Of a stretch of DNA of 64,000 bases, positions 1-7,365 are shown one piece after another. Below the pieces are notes generated by a model, which was not told where the DNA came from, searched no databases, and worked only from the letters and a program-made list of their open reading frames with translations. Source of the DNA: Pedobacter chinensis (GTDB taxonomy: Bacteria; Bacteroidota; Bacteroidia; Sphingobacteriales; Sphingobacteriaceae). The position numbers and the translations under genes are program-made. Location: assembly GCF_003339865.1 (NCBI RefSeq), contig NZ_QPKV01000002.1, forward strand, positions 186,001-250,000, written 5' to 3'. How positions within the stretch are numbered: position 1 is the stretch's first letter; the number at the start of each line of letters is the position of its first letter.

Positions 1-325
1 AAATGGGCTGGTTATCTTGTGTGATTTGATATCCTTTAGGTAAATCAGCGTAAAAATAATTTTTCCTGTCGAAATGATTGATTTGATTAATGGTACAATT
101 CAAGGCCAAACCAATACGAACTGCTTTGGCTACAACTTCTTTATTTAATTTAGGCAGCGCACCAGGCAAAGCCAACGAAACGGTAGAAATATTTTGATTG
201 GGCAAAGCTCCAAAAGATGCACTATCAGCCGAAAATATCTTGGTATTTGTATTTAACTGAACATGTATTTCCAGTCCTGAAACGAGTTCGTAAGCGGTTT
301 TTGGGCTTGTTTCTTGTAAAGGCAT
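1..325 (-). CDS. gatB: Asp/Glu-tRNA amidotransferase subunit B, N-terminal part
   Basis: GatB is the subunit of the GatCAB complex that activates and transamidates mischarged Glu-tRNA(Gln) or Asp-tRNA(Asn). Only the first 108 codons lie in the window; the gene continues past base 1. I translated it from the complement of 1-325. It begins [20 protein letters not shown] and contains the family hallmarks [13 protein letters not shown] and [14 protein letters not shown], which line the amidotransferase active-site region. ATG (complement of 323-325) is the natural start because the conserved YELV-GLE-HVQLNT block begins about 11 residues later. The assignment is firm even though the gene is partial. 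The next gene, 128 bp away on the same strand, is functionally unrelated. Confidence 0.93.
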   Translation of the reverse strand, partial: MPLQETSPKTAYELVSGLEIHVQLNTNTKIFSADSASFGALPNQNISTVSLALPGALPKLNKEVVAKAVRIGLALNCTINQINHFDRKNYFYADLPKGYQITQDNQPI

Positions 326-453
326 TTAAAGCTCTGTATGTATATTAAATTTTATTAACTGCTGATGAACATCATCCTAAATAAATCAGATTTTATCTTT
401 TCATCAGTGATTAAATATTACTAGCGCAAATATAGTTATTATTTAATCTTTCG

Positions 454-1641
454 TTAAAAAAGGCTTGATGGAGAAATTTTTAAAAATTCCTGCCACGGTA
501 AGCCTCCTGCGCCAATCATCATAATCTTATCAGGTTTATACATTTTACTAAATGCATTCATTCCTGAAGTACCTGTTACCAGACCGGTACTTTTAACTTC
601 GAGCCCTATAATTTTACCCCGTTTTTCCAAAATGAAATCTACTTCGTCATTTCTATGGCGCCAGTAAAACACTTTATACCCCTCTGCGAGAGAAGAATTT
701 AGCAGATGTGCCCCGATTGATGATTCTACCATTCGTCCCCATTCTGCTGGCTGCTTCTTTATTTCTTCAAAAAATTCATTTCTTTGAGCACTGACCAAAG
801 CATTGTTATGCACTTGGAATTTAGGGCTCGATGAACGTTTTCTAATTACATCTGCAGCAAATTTTTCAATACCCCCGAGTAATCCGGCTGTATCTAATAA
901 TTGCAAGTAATGAGATAATGTTGTTGTATTTCCTGCATCAGAAAGTTGTCCTAAAATTTTTGTAAATGAAAGAATTTGTCCCGAATACAGGCAACCCAAC
1001 TCGAATAGTCTCTTCATTAAAGCTGGTTTATCTACTCGTGTGAGCATTAATATATCTTTGGAAATACTGGTTTCAATTAATGCATTTGAAACGTAATTTT
1101 TCCAGCGCTCTTCATCATCAATCAGACCAGCTGAACCCGGATAACCACCAAACCAAACATATTCGTCTGCACTAAAACCAAATGCTTTTTCCATTTCTAC
1201 GAAGCTCCAATGCCCCAAATAGGTTAATTCAAAACGTCCCGCCAGTGATTCCGTTAAACCTTGCTGAATAAGCAATCGGGATGAGCCCAATAAAATTACT
1301 TTTATATTTGTACCGTTCCGTATATCTTCATCCCAAAGGCGCTTTACAATTTCGCTCCAATTATCAATTTTCTGAATTTCATCTATAACCAAAAGATAAT
1401 CATCTGAATTATTATTTTTTATAGATTGTCGTATATTATTCCATATTTTTTCAATCCATGTTTGATCTGATGCTACCACTGCATCGGCAGATTCAAATAA
1501 ATAAGGCATGGTAATTTTTTGTACCAATTGGTTTATTAACGTAGTTTTACCTACTTGCCTCGGACCAACAAGTACCTGAATAAATCTTTTTGGTTCATTC
1601 AAAACCTTTATAATTCTTTGTAGTTCAGGAAGTTCAAACAT
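454..1641 (-). CDS. AAA+ ATPase with DUF4143 domain
   Basis: Predicted ATPase of the large AAA+/DUF4143 family, whose biological role is mostly unknown. The Walker A motif GPRQVGKTT sits near residue 26, Walker B LLVIDEIQK near residue 90, followed by a sensor-like LLGSSRLL. The C-terminus has a PD-(D/E)xK-nuclease-like strand set (EVDFILEKRGKIIGLEVKS), typical of these proteins. A longer reading frame reaches a TTG at 1659, but that codon lies inside a 20-bp palindrome. The ATG at 1639-1641 gives a 395-aa protein with the usual N-terminus and leaves the palindromes upstream as an operator. The gene stands alone. Such genes are scattered, often horizontally moved, and sometimes suspected of toxin/antitoxin-like or defence roles; nothing here settles that. 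Confidence 0.85.
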   Translation of the reverse strand: MFELPELQRIIKVLNEPKRFIQVLVGPRQVGKTTLINQLVQKITMPYLFESADAVVASDQTWIEKIWNNIRQSIKNNNSDDYLLVIDEIQKIDNWSEIVKRLWDEDIRNGTNIKVILLGSSRLLIQQGLTESLAGRFELTYLGHWSFVEMEKAFGFSADEYVWFGGYPGSAGLIDDEERWKNYVSNALIETSISKDILMLTRVDKPALMKRLFELGCLYSGQILSFTKILGQLSDAGNTTTLSHYLQLLDTAGLLGGIEKFAADVIRKRSSSPKFQVHNNALVSAQRNEFFEEIKKQPAEWGRMVESSIGAHLLNSSLAEGYKVFYWRHRNDEVDFILEKRGKIIGLEVKSTGLVTGTSGMNAFSKMYKPDKIMMIGAGGLPWQEFLKISPSSLF

Positions 1642-1651
1642 ATTTAACAAA

Positions 1652-1693
1652 TTACTCAATATATTGAGTAAAATTACTCAATATATTGAGTAA
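1652..1693. promoter_or_regulatory. Two tandem 20-bp perfect palindromes upstream of the AAA+ ATPase
   Basis: The sequence TTACTCAATATATTGAGTAA occurs at 1652-1671 and again at 1674-1693. Each copy is a perfect palindrome. Their centres are 22 bp apart, about two helical turns, so bound dimers would sit on the same face of DNA. They lie 11 bp upstream of the chosen ATG of the ATPase gene. This is the layout of an operator for a dimeric repressor, possibly autoregulatory. Binding is inferred. Confidence 0.75.
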
Positions 1694-1808
1694 TTGAAAA
1701 TTATAGTTAAAGAATGTTAAAACGAATTGCCGTAATTAAACTACCATCTAATGGCTATGTCTATCTCAGTAATTAACACACAAAAGAAACCTTTAAATTA
1801 AAAACATT

Positions 1809-2408
1809 ATGAAAAAGTTAGTATTATTTGCTGCAGTTCTGATGGTTTCATTATTCAGCATCAACAATGCCAAAGCACAGGTTAGCTTAAATATAAATAT
1901 TGGTTCACAGCCTTTGTGGGGTCCGGCCGGATATGATCATGTAGATTATTATTATCTTCCTGATATTAACGCCTACTATTATGTTCCATCTGGTCAATAT
2001 ATTTATTCAAACGCAGGACATTGGATTAGTGCAAACAGTTTACCTGTTCAATATCGTAACTTCGATTTATACAGCGCTTATAAAGTTGTTATAAATGAAC
2101 CAAAACCGTATTTGAGGAACAATGTTTATGTTGCTAAATACAGTAAGTATAAAAACTATGGAGGGCGTCAAACTATAATAAGAGATAGCCGCGATACTAA
2201 ATACAATATAGTAAAAGGTCATCCCAATTATAATGGTAATAAAACGGTTGTGATAAATGGCAGTCGCCCCAGCCGCAATCAAAAAACTTTCGTAAGGATA
2301 AATCAACCCGTTAAACCTGTACAAAACAACGGCCGTATAAATACTGGTAAAGGTAATGATAACCGTCCTGAAAGAAATGTAGGCCAAAGAATCAATAGTA
2401 GAAGATAG
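1809..2408 (+). CDS. Secreted Tyr-rich hypothetical protein (paralog A)
   Basis: Exported protein of 199 aa with no function I recognise. A signal peptide of about 23 residues (MKKLVLFAAVLMVSLFSINN, cleavage after AKA) is followed by a Tyr-rich segment with paired motifs such as YYYLPDINAYYYVP. The C-terminal 80 residues are basic and rich in Asn, Arg and Gly, probably disordered. The gene immediately downstream encodes a clear paralog sharing VS-N-NIG-QP-W-P-GY, YYYLP and YYYVP. Each gene has its own strong terminator, so they are separate transcription units made by tandem duplication. A cell-surface or periplasmic structural role is possible, but nothing in the sequence demonstrates it. 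Confidence 0.85.
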   Translation: MKKLVLFAAVLMVSLFSINNAKAQVSLNINIGSQPLWGPAGYDHVDYYYLPDINAYYYVPSGQYIYSNAGHWISANSLPVQYRNFDLYSAYKVVINEPKPYLRNNVYVAKYSKYKNYGGRQTIIRDSRDTKYNIVKGHPNYNGNKTVVINGSRPSRNQKTFVRINQPVKPVQNNGRINTGKGNDNRPERNVGQRINSRR

Positions 2409-2430
2409 TTCGTATTTTAGTTGTAATGTG

Positions 2431-2459
2431 AGGAGTTTCTAAAAGAAACTCCTTTTTTA
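2431..2459 (+). terminator. Rho-independent terminator
   Basis: A perfect 10-bp stem AGGAGTTTCT / AGAAACTCCT with loop AAA is followed by a T run. It lies 22 bp after the stop of the first secreted paralog and separates it from the second. Confidence 0.9.
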
Positions 2460-2532
2460 TATCTCTGTTACAATAGAAATTTTGGCACACCGTTTGAATT
2501 TGTAATACTACACACAAATTAAATGGATTACT

Positions 2533-3036
2533 ATGAAAAAGTTATTTATTGTTGCTGCGATTGTAGGTATTGCGGCTTTAACATCTAATCAATCTAACGC
2601 CCAGGTAAGCATCAATGTAAATATCGGACCACAACCAGCCTGGGTTCCTGTCGGTTATCAAAATGTTAACTACTATTATCTTCCAGAGGTACATTCCTAT
2701 TATTATGTTCCGCAAAGACAATTTGTTTATCTAAGTGGAAATAGATGGGTTAAATCAAGATATTTACCATCAAGATACAGAGGATATGATTTAAACAGGG
2801 GCAGAAAAGTTGTGGTATACGGAAATAGTCCTTACCGCAGTTACAACGTTCATAGCGTTAAATATGCAAATCATGTAAACGTTGTTCACTCATCGTACGG
2901 AGGTGGAAACAGGATTAAATACAATTCGCCCAGAAATAATTACCGACCACAACGTGTTGATTACAGACAACATGATAGACGAGTAAATTCAAGTTTATTC
3001 TCCAGAGGACACAGGGAAAAACACGGTCGACATTAA
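2533..3036 (+). CDS. Secreted Tyr-rich hypothetical protein (paralog B)
   Basis: Exported protein of 167 aa, paralogous to the preceding gene. The signal peptide ends near NAQ (residue 24), and the mature part starts VSINVNIGPQPAWVPVGYQN, aligning without gaps to the neighbour. YYYLPEVHSYYYVP is conserved. The tail is short, very basic and rich in Arg, His and Tyr, and differs from the neighbour's, so the N-terminal half is the conserved module and the tail is free to diverge. No catalytic motif or known domain is visible. Function unknown; a repeat-poor envelope protein is the most I would say. Confidence 0.85.
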   Translation: MKKLFIVAAIVGIAALTSNQSNAQVSINVNIGPQPAWVPVGYQNVNYYYLPEVHSYYYVPQRQFVYLSGNRWVKSRYLPSRYRGYDLNRGRKVVVYGNSPYRSYNVHSVKYANHVNVVHSSYGGGNRIKYNSPRNNYRPQRVDYRQHDRRVNSSLFSRGHREKHGRH

Positions 3037-3039
3037 AAC

Positions 3040-3067
3040 AAAAAGAGGCTTTAAAGCCTCTTTTTTT
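3040..3067 (+). terminator. Rho-independent terminator
   Basis: Stem AAAGAGGC / GCCTCTTT with a short TTTAAA loop region, followed by a run of T, directly after the second secreted paralog. Confidence 0.88.
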
Positions 3068-3294
3068 ATGCGTTCTTCACACTGAGTTTATTTTAAAGTT
3101 TTTATAATTTTTTGAAAAGCAATTGCAGTAGTTCTTCGGTTAATTTAGTCCCGCTTTTTGTTCCAATCTTTTAAAAAACTCCTGTCTTTCTGAGGAATGA
3201 AAGATCTGTTTCATCTGTTACTTTATTACAGGGTATTCAGGGGTAATGCACTTTTTAAAAGTATTTCCACTGCAATCGGGTTTAAATGGGTAAC

Positions 3295-5910
3295 TTATTG
3301 AGTTACAAATCCCTCAGCTTTTTCTAAAACAGTTTTTAAACCAGCAGGATTTTTACCACCTGCAGTTGCATAGAAAGGTTGTCCACCTCCACCGCCTTGA
3401 ATTTCCTTTCCTAACTCACGAACGATGTTCGATGCATTCATGCCTTTCTTAACCAAATGATCAGATAACATGACCGTGATTCCAGGTTTACCATCAATTT
3501 CTGTTGTGAAAACCAGGAACAGGTTATCAATCATGTCTTTTAGTGAAAAAGCTAAATTTTTAACTGCATCTGCACTTGGCAAATCTATATGTCTTGCTAT
3601 TAAGTTAATTCCGTTAATTCCTCTAACATGGTGCACAATTTCGTGCTTTAAGTTATTTACACGTTCTAAAGTGGATTTTTCAATTTCTTTTTTCAGCTTA
3701 GCGTTTTCTTCAAGCAACGCCTGAACAGATGCTGATAAATCTTTAGTTCCGTTTAACAACGTTTTTAAATGAGCCAACTCTTTTCTCTGATCTAAGAAAT
3801 ATTGTTCAGCTTTATCTGCGGTAATTGCTTCAATACGGCGAACACCTGCAGCAACCGCACTTTCAGAAACAATTTTAAATGAACCAATTTGCCCGGTGGC
3901 TTTTACATGTGTACCTCCGCAAAGTTCTTTAGAAAAATGATCATCGAAAGTTATCATTCGAACAAAATCGCCATATTTCTCACCAAATAAAGCAGTAACG
4001 CCACTTTCTATCGCATCTTGATATGGAACATTCCTCTGTTCTTTTAACTTAATATTCTGCCTGATTTTCTGATTAACGATCACTTCGATCTGAGCAAGTT
4101 CTTCATCAGTTACTTTAGCAAAATGAGAAAAATCGAAACGCAAATAATCAGCATTTACCAAAGAACCTTTTTGATTCACATGCTGACCTAAAACCTGCTT
4201 AAGTGCAGCATGTAATAAATGAGTGGCGGAGTGATTATCTTCAGTTAAAATACGTTTGTCCTCATCAACAACTGCCCAGAATTTACCTTCTAAATTATCA
4301 GGTAAAATATCAGTGAAGTGAACCGTTAATCCATTTTCCTTTTTAGTATCAGTAATATCAACCCAAAATTGGCGACTATGATCTTCTAATCGTCCGGTGT
4401 CACCTACTTGTCCACCACTTTCTGCATAAAAAGGAGTTTGGCGCAAAACAATCTGATATTGTTCTTTCCCCTTCGCCTTTACTTTACGATATTTTAAAAT
4501 TTCAGTTTCAATTTCTAAATCGTCATAACCAACAAATTCACTTTGATCATCAGCATTCACAATAACCCAGTCTCCTGTATCAATTGCTGTGGCCGCACGG
4601 CTATCATCTTTCTGTTTTTTAAGGGCTTGTTCATACCCAGCTAAATCAACACTCCAGCCTTTTTCTCTCGCCATTAATTCAGTTAAATCAATTGGGAAAC
4701 CAAAAGTATCTGATAATTCGAATGCGAAATTCCCTTCAACCAGATTATTTATTGCCTGGTACTTTTCAAAACGTTGAATACCTGTAGATAGCGTTCTCAA
4801 AAAAGAAACCTCTTCTTCCAGAACCACTTTCTGAACAAAATCCTGTTGAGAGATCAATTCATCAAAAACACCTTTAAATTGTTCAGCCAATAAAGGGACC
4901 AATTGATTTAGAAATGGTTCTTTGAAATTTAAGAAAGTATAAGCATAACGCACTGCACGGCGTAAAATTCTGCGAATAACATAACCAGCCTTGTTGTTTG
5001 AAGGCAACTGACCATCGGCAATAACGAATGAAATAGCCCGAATATGATCAGCCATAACGCGCATTGCAACATCAGTTTTCTCTTCAGCACCGTATTTAAT
5101 TCCAGATTTCTCTGCAATGAACTGAATTATCGGTTGAAAAACATCTGTATCGTAATTAGAAGTTTTATCTTGTAAAACACGAACCAAACGTTCAAACCCC
5201 ATTCCTGTATCAACATGTTTAGCAGGTAAACTTTGCAATGAACCATCTTTTAAACGGTTAAACTGCATAAATACATTGTTCCAGATTTCGATTACCTGTG
5301 GATGATCTGCATTAACCAAAGTAGCGCCATCAACCAGAGCTTTTTCTTCATCAGTACGACAATCCACATGGATTTCGGAACAAGGACCACACGGACCTGT
5401 ATCACCCATCTCCCAGAAATTGTCTTTTTTATTCCCTGGTAAAATGTGGCTTTCATCAATGTATTGTTTCCAAAGATCATAAGCTTCCTGATCTTTTTCT
5501 AAACCTTCTTTCTCATCACCTTCGAAATACGTTACATATAATTTTTCCTTTGGAATTTTATAAACTTCAGTCAATAACTCCCAGCTCCAGGCAATGGCAT
5601 CTTTCTTAAAATAATCTCCGAAACTCCAGTTACCCAGCATTTCAAACATGGTATGATGATAGGTATCAATGCCTACTTCTTCCAAATCGTTGTGTTTTCC
5701 TGATACGCGTAAACAACGTTGGGTATCGGCAACCCGTGGATATTTAATAACCGCTTCTCCTAAAAACAAATCTTTAAATTGATTCATCCCGGCGTTAGTA
5801 AACATTAATGTAGGATCATTTTTTACCACAATTGGTGCAGATGGAACAATATGATGTTGTTTCTCTTTAAAAAAATTTAGGAATGCCTGTCTTATTTCTT
5901 GTGCGGTCAT
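3295..5910 (-). CDS. alaS: Alanyl-tRNA synthetase
   Basis: Charges tRNA(Ala) with alanine in the cytoplasm. The 871-aa length and domain order are canonical. The class II catalytic core is at the N-terminus (NAGMNQFKD, RVSGKHNDLEEVG, HTMFEMLGNWSFGDYF), followed by the tRNA-recognition region. The editing domain carries its zinc-binding residues in HSATHLLHAAL and CGGTHV, and the C-terminal C-Ala/oligomerisation region ends with GGGGGQPFYATAGG. The start MTAQEIRQAFLNFF is the family's usual one. The gene is monocistronic and divergent from a MerR-type regulator, with a TAnnTTTG-type -7 element about 20 bp upstream of the ATG. Confidence 0.98.
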   Translation of the reverse strand: MTAQEIRQAFLNFFKEKQHHIVPSAPIVVKNDPTLMFTNAGMNQFKDLFLGEAVIKYPRVADTQRCLRVSGKHNDLEEVGIDTYHHTMFEMLGNWSFGDYFKKDAIAWSWELLTEVYKIPKEKLYVTYFEGDEKEGLEKDQEAYDLWKQYIDESHILPGNKKDNFWEMGDTGPCGPCSEIHVDCRTDEEKALVDGATLVNADHPQVIEIWNNVFMQFNRLKDGSLQSLPAKHVDTGMGFERLVRVLQDKTSNYDTDVFQPIIQFIAEKSGIKYGAEEKTDVAMRVMADHIRAISFVIADGQLPSNNKAGYVIRRILRRAVRYAYTFLNFKEPFLNQLVPLLAEQFKGVFDELISQQDFVQKVVLEEEVSFLRTLSTGIQRFEKYQAINNLVEGNFAFELSDTFGFPIDLTELMAREKGWSVDLAGYEQALKKQKDDSRAATAIDTGDWVIVNADDQSEFVGYDDLEIETEILKYRKVKAKGKEQYQIVLRQTPFYAESGGQVGDTGRLEDHSRQFWVDITDTKKENGLTVHFTDILPDNLEGKFWAVVDEDKRILTEDNHSATHLLHAALKQVLGQHVNQKGSLVNADYLRFDFSHFAKVTDEELAQIEVIVNQKIRQNIKLKEQRNVPYQDAIESGVTALFGEKYGDFVRMITFDDHFSKELCGGTHVKATGQIGSFKIVSESAVAAGVRRIEAITADKAEQYFLDQRKELAHLKTLLNGTKDLSASVQALLEENAKLKKEIEKSTLERVNNLKHEIVHHVRGINGINLIARHIDLPSADAVKNLAFSLKDMIDNLFLVFTTEIDGKPGITVMLSDHLVKKGMNASNIVRELGKEIQGGGGGQPFYATAGGKNPAGLKTVLEKAEGFVTQ

Positions 5911-5929
5911 CGTTATATTATTGGAGGAA

Positions 5930-5937
5930 CAAAATTA
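5930..5937 (-). promoter_or_regulatory. Candidate -7 promoter element for alaS
   Basis: On the minus strand this reads TAATTTTG, matching the Bacteroidota -7 consensus TAnnTTTG. It sits about 20 bp upstream of the alaS ATG. No clear -33 TTTG is seen at the right distance. Confidence 0.5.
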
Positions 5938-5970
5938 AAATTTTATTACGTTATTAAGGAAAAATCGAGC

Positions 5971-5978
5971 TACATTTG
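5971..5978 (+). promoter_or_regulatory. Candidate -7 promoter element for the MerR regulator
   Basis: TACATTTG matches TAnnTTTG and lies 48 bp upstream of the regulator's ATG, divergent from the alaS promoter. The -33 element is not evident. Confidence 0.5.
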
Positions 5979-6025
5979 AATACTTTAATTAATCGATATA
6001 AAACACTCATAATCAAGCACCAATT

Positions 6026-6361
6026 ATGCCTTATAAAGAAAGAGACATCAATAAAATGTATTATACTATGGGCGAAGTGACCGAAATGTTTAAAGTAAAT
6101 GCATCACAAATACGTTTTTATGAAAAAGAATTCGATATTCTTCAACCTAAAAAAAACAAGAAGGGCAATCGACTTTTTACTCCGGAAGATATCGAAAATT
6201 TAAAGATTATTTTCAATTTGGTGGATGAAAAGGGCTTTACTTTAAAAGGTGCCAAGGAGTATTTAAAAAACAATAAATCTGATGTTAAAGAAAATCAAAA
6301 GATCATTGATTCTTTGGAAAAACTAAAAGGCTTTTTGGTAAATTTAGCGCAGGAGTTGTAG
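6026..6361 (+). CDS. MerR-family transcriptional regulator
   Basis: Small (111 aa) DNA-binding protein. The winged-helix MerR N-terminus is clear: YYTMGEVTEMFKVNASQIRF, then YEKEFDILQPKKNKKGNRLF, then TPEDIENLKIIFNLVDEKGF. A short amphipathic C-terminal helix probably mediates dimerisation. It lacks the Cys pairs or long ligand-binding domain of metal- or drug-sensing MerR proteins, so its signal is unknown. This compact type is commonly conserved in Bacteroidota, and its divergent position beside alaS does not by itself prove regulation of alaS. The start follows an AT-rich leader with a plausible -7 box. Confidence 0.9.
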   Translation: MPYKERDINKMYYTMGEVTEMFKVNASQIRFYEKEFDILQPKKNKKGNRLFTPEDIENLKIIFNLVDEKGFTLKGAKEYLKNNKSDVKENQKIIDSLEKLKGFLVNLAQEL

Positions 6362-6564
6362 TAACCAAGCATCATTTATAAAACTTCTCATACCGTAAGC
6401 ACAAGTAGTCGTTACCCTGAGTTCATTTCTGGCATGATGATGTAGCTAACATTTATTTCTAAAAAAAAATAATTCCCTAATTCCCAATTCTGATTTAATT
6501 TTTCTACATTAGAATAACCAAACAACAATCACCCTATTTTTTTTAACTGGTTTAACGCCCTTTT

Positions 6565-7365
6565 ATGAGAATATGGTATGCATTGTTAGTCTTCCTTACT
6601 CCTTTTTATTTATCTGCCCAAAACAATTTAGGGGCACGCCTAACAGCGATTGGCAACAACGGCACTGCCGTACCCGATGTCTGGACTTTGCAGGCAAATC
6701 CATCTGGAATTACGGGCATCGAAAAACCCGTCATTTCATTAAGCTACATCAAACATCTTTTTAGTGATGAAATTAGCACACAAGCTTTTGTTGCTGTTAT
6801 TCCTTTCAAAAACAACTTTTTAGGAACAAGCTTTCAGCGGTATGGATTTGTTGAATACAACGAAAGCAAAGTTGGCTTCGCTTATGCAAAAAAGTTTGGC
6901 GATAAACTGTCTACCGCAATCAATGTAAATTATCATCAATTGAGAATTACCAACTATGGTACTTCAACGGGGTTTTCTGTTGACATTGGTGTGATTTATT
7001 GCTTTGAAAATCAATTTATTTTTGGAGCTTTTGTTAGTAATCCTTCTAAACAAAAATTTAGCAGTACCGAAGCTTTGATAGAAATTCCAACATCATTTAA
7101 TATTGGGGCAAGCTATTTCGCATCAGATAAGATATTGATTGCCAGTTCAGTCAGTAAAATATTGAATCAATATATAGATGTTAGTTTAGGCATTGATTAC
7201 AAAATAGTTGATTCATTTAGCCTGAGAGGTGGTTTGAGTGCCAAACCTTTTAAGCAGTATGCAGGTTTTGGCTTAAATTACAAAAAGTTGTTGTTAGATA
7301 TGGCAACTACTTATGATGCTAGTCTTGGTTATGCACCTCAAATTGCAATTGGCTATGCGTTTTAA
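6565..7365 (+). CDS. PorV/PorQ-like outer-membrane beta-barrel protein
   Basis: Exported protein of 266 aa predicted to form an outer-membrane barrel. The signal peptide is about 18 residues (MRIWYALLVFLTPFYLSAQ). The mature N-terminus NNLGARLTAIGNNGTAVPDV followed by WTLQANPSGITGIEKPVISL resembles the PorV/PorQ/UPF0164 family, in which a short exposed N-terminus (ANPAG-like) precedes amphipathic strands. The C-terminus ends in F (IAIGYAF), as expected for Bam-dependent barrels. Its last 11 bases overlap the ATG of the next gene, so it belongs to an operon with the HhH-barrel protein and ComEC. PorV-like proteins assist type IX secretion or fatty-acid-like transport, but the exact role here is unknown. 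Confidence 0.75.
   Translation: MRIWYALLVFLTPFYLSAQNNLGARLTAIGNNGTAVPDVWTLQANPSGITGIEKPVISLSYIKHLFSDEISTQAFVAVIPFKNNFLGTSFQRYGFVEYNESKVGFAYAKKFGDKLSTAINVNYHQLRITNYGTSTGFSVDIGVIYCFENQFIFGAFVSNPSKQKFSSTEALIEIPTSFNIGASYFASDKILIASSVSKILNQYIDVSLGIDYKIVDSFSLRGGLSAKPFKQYAGFGLNYKKLLLDMATTYDASLGYAPQIAIGYAF

Noticed and set aside
2067..2387. A 106-codon minus-strand open frame
   Set aside because: It lies entirely antisense within the first secreted paralog, whose signal peptide and paralogy make the plus strand the coding one.
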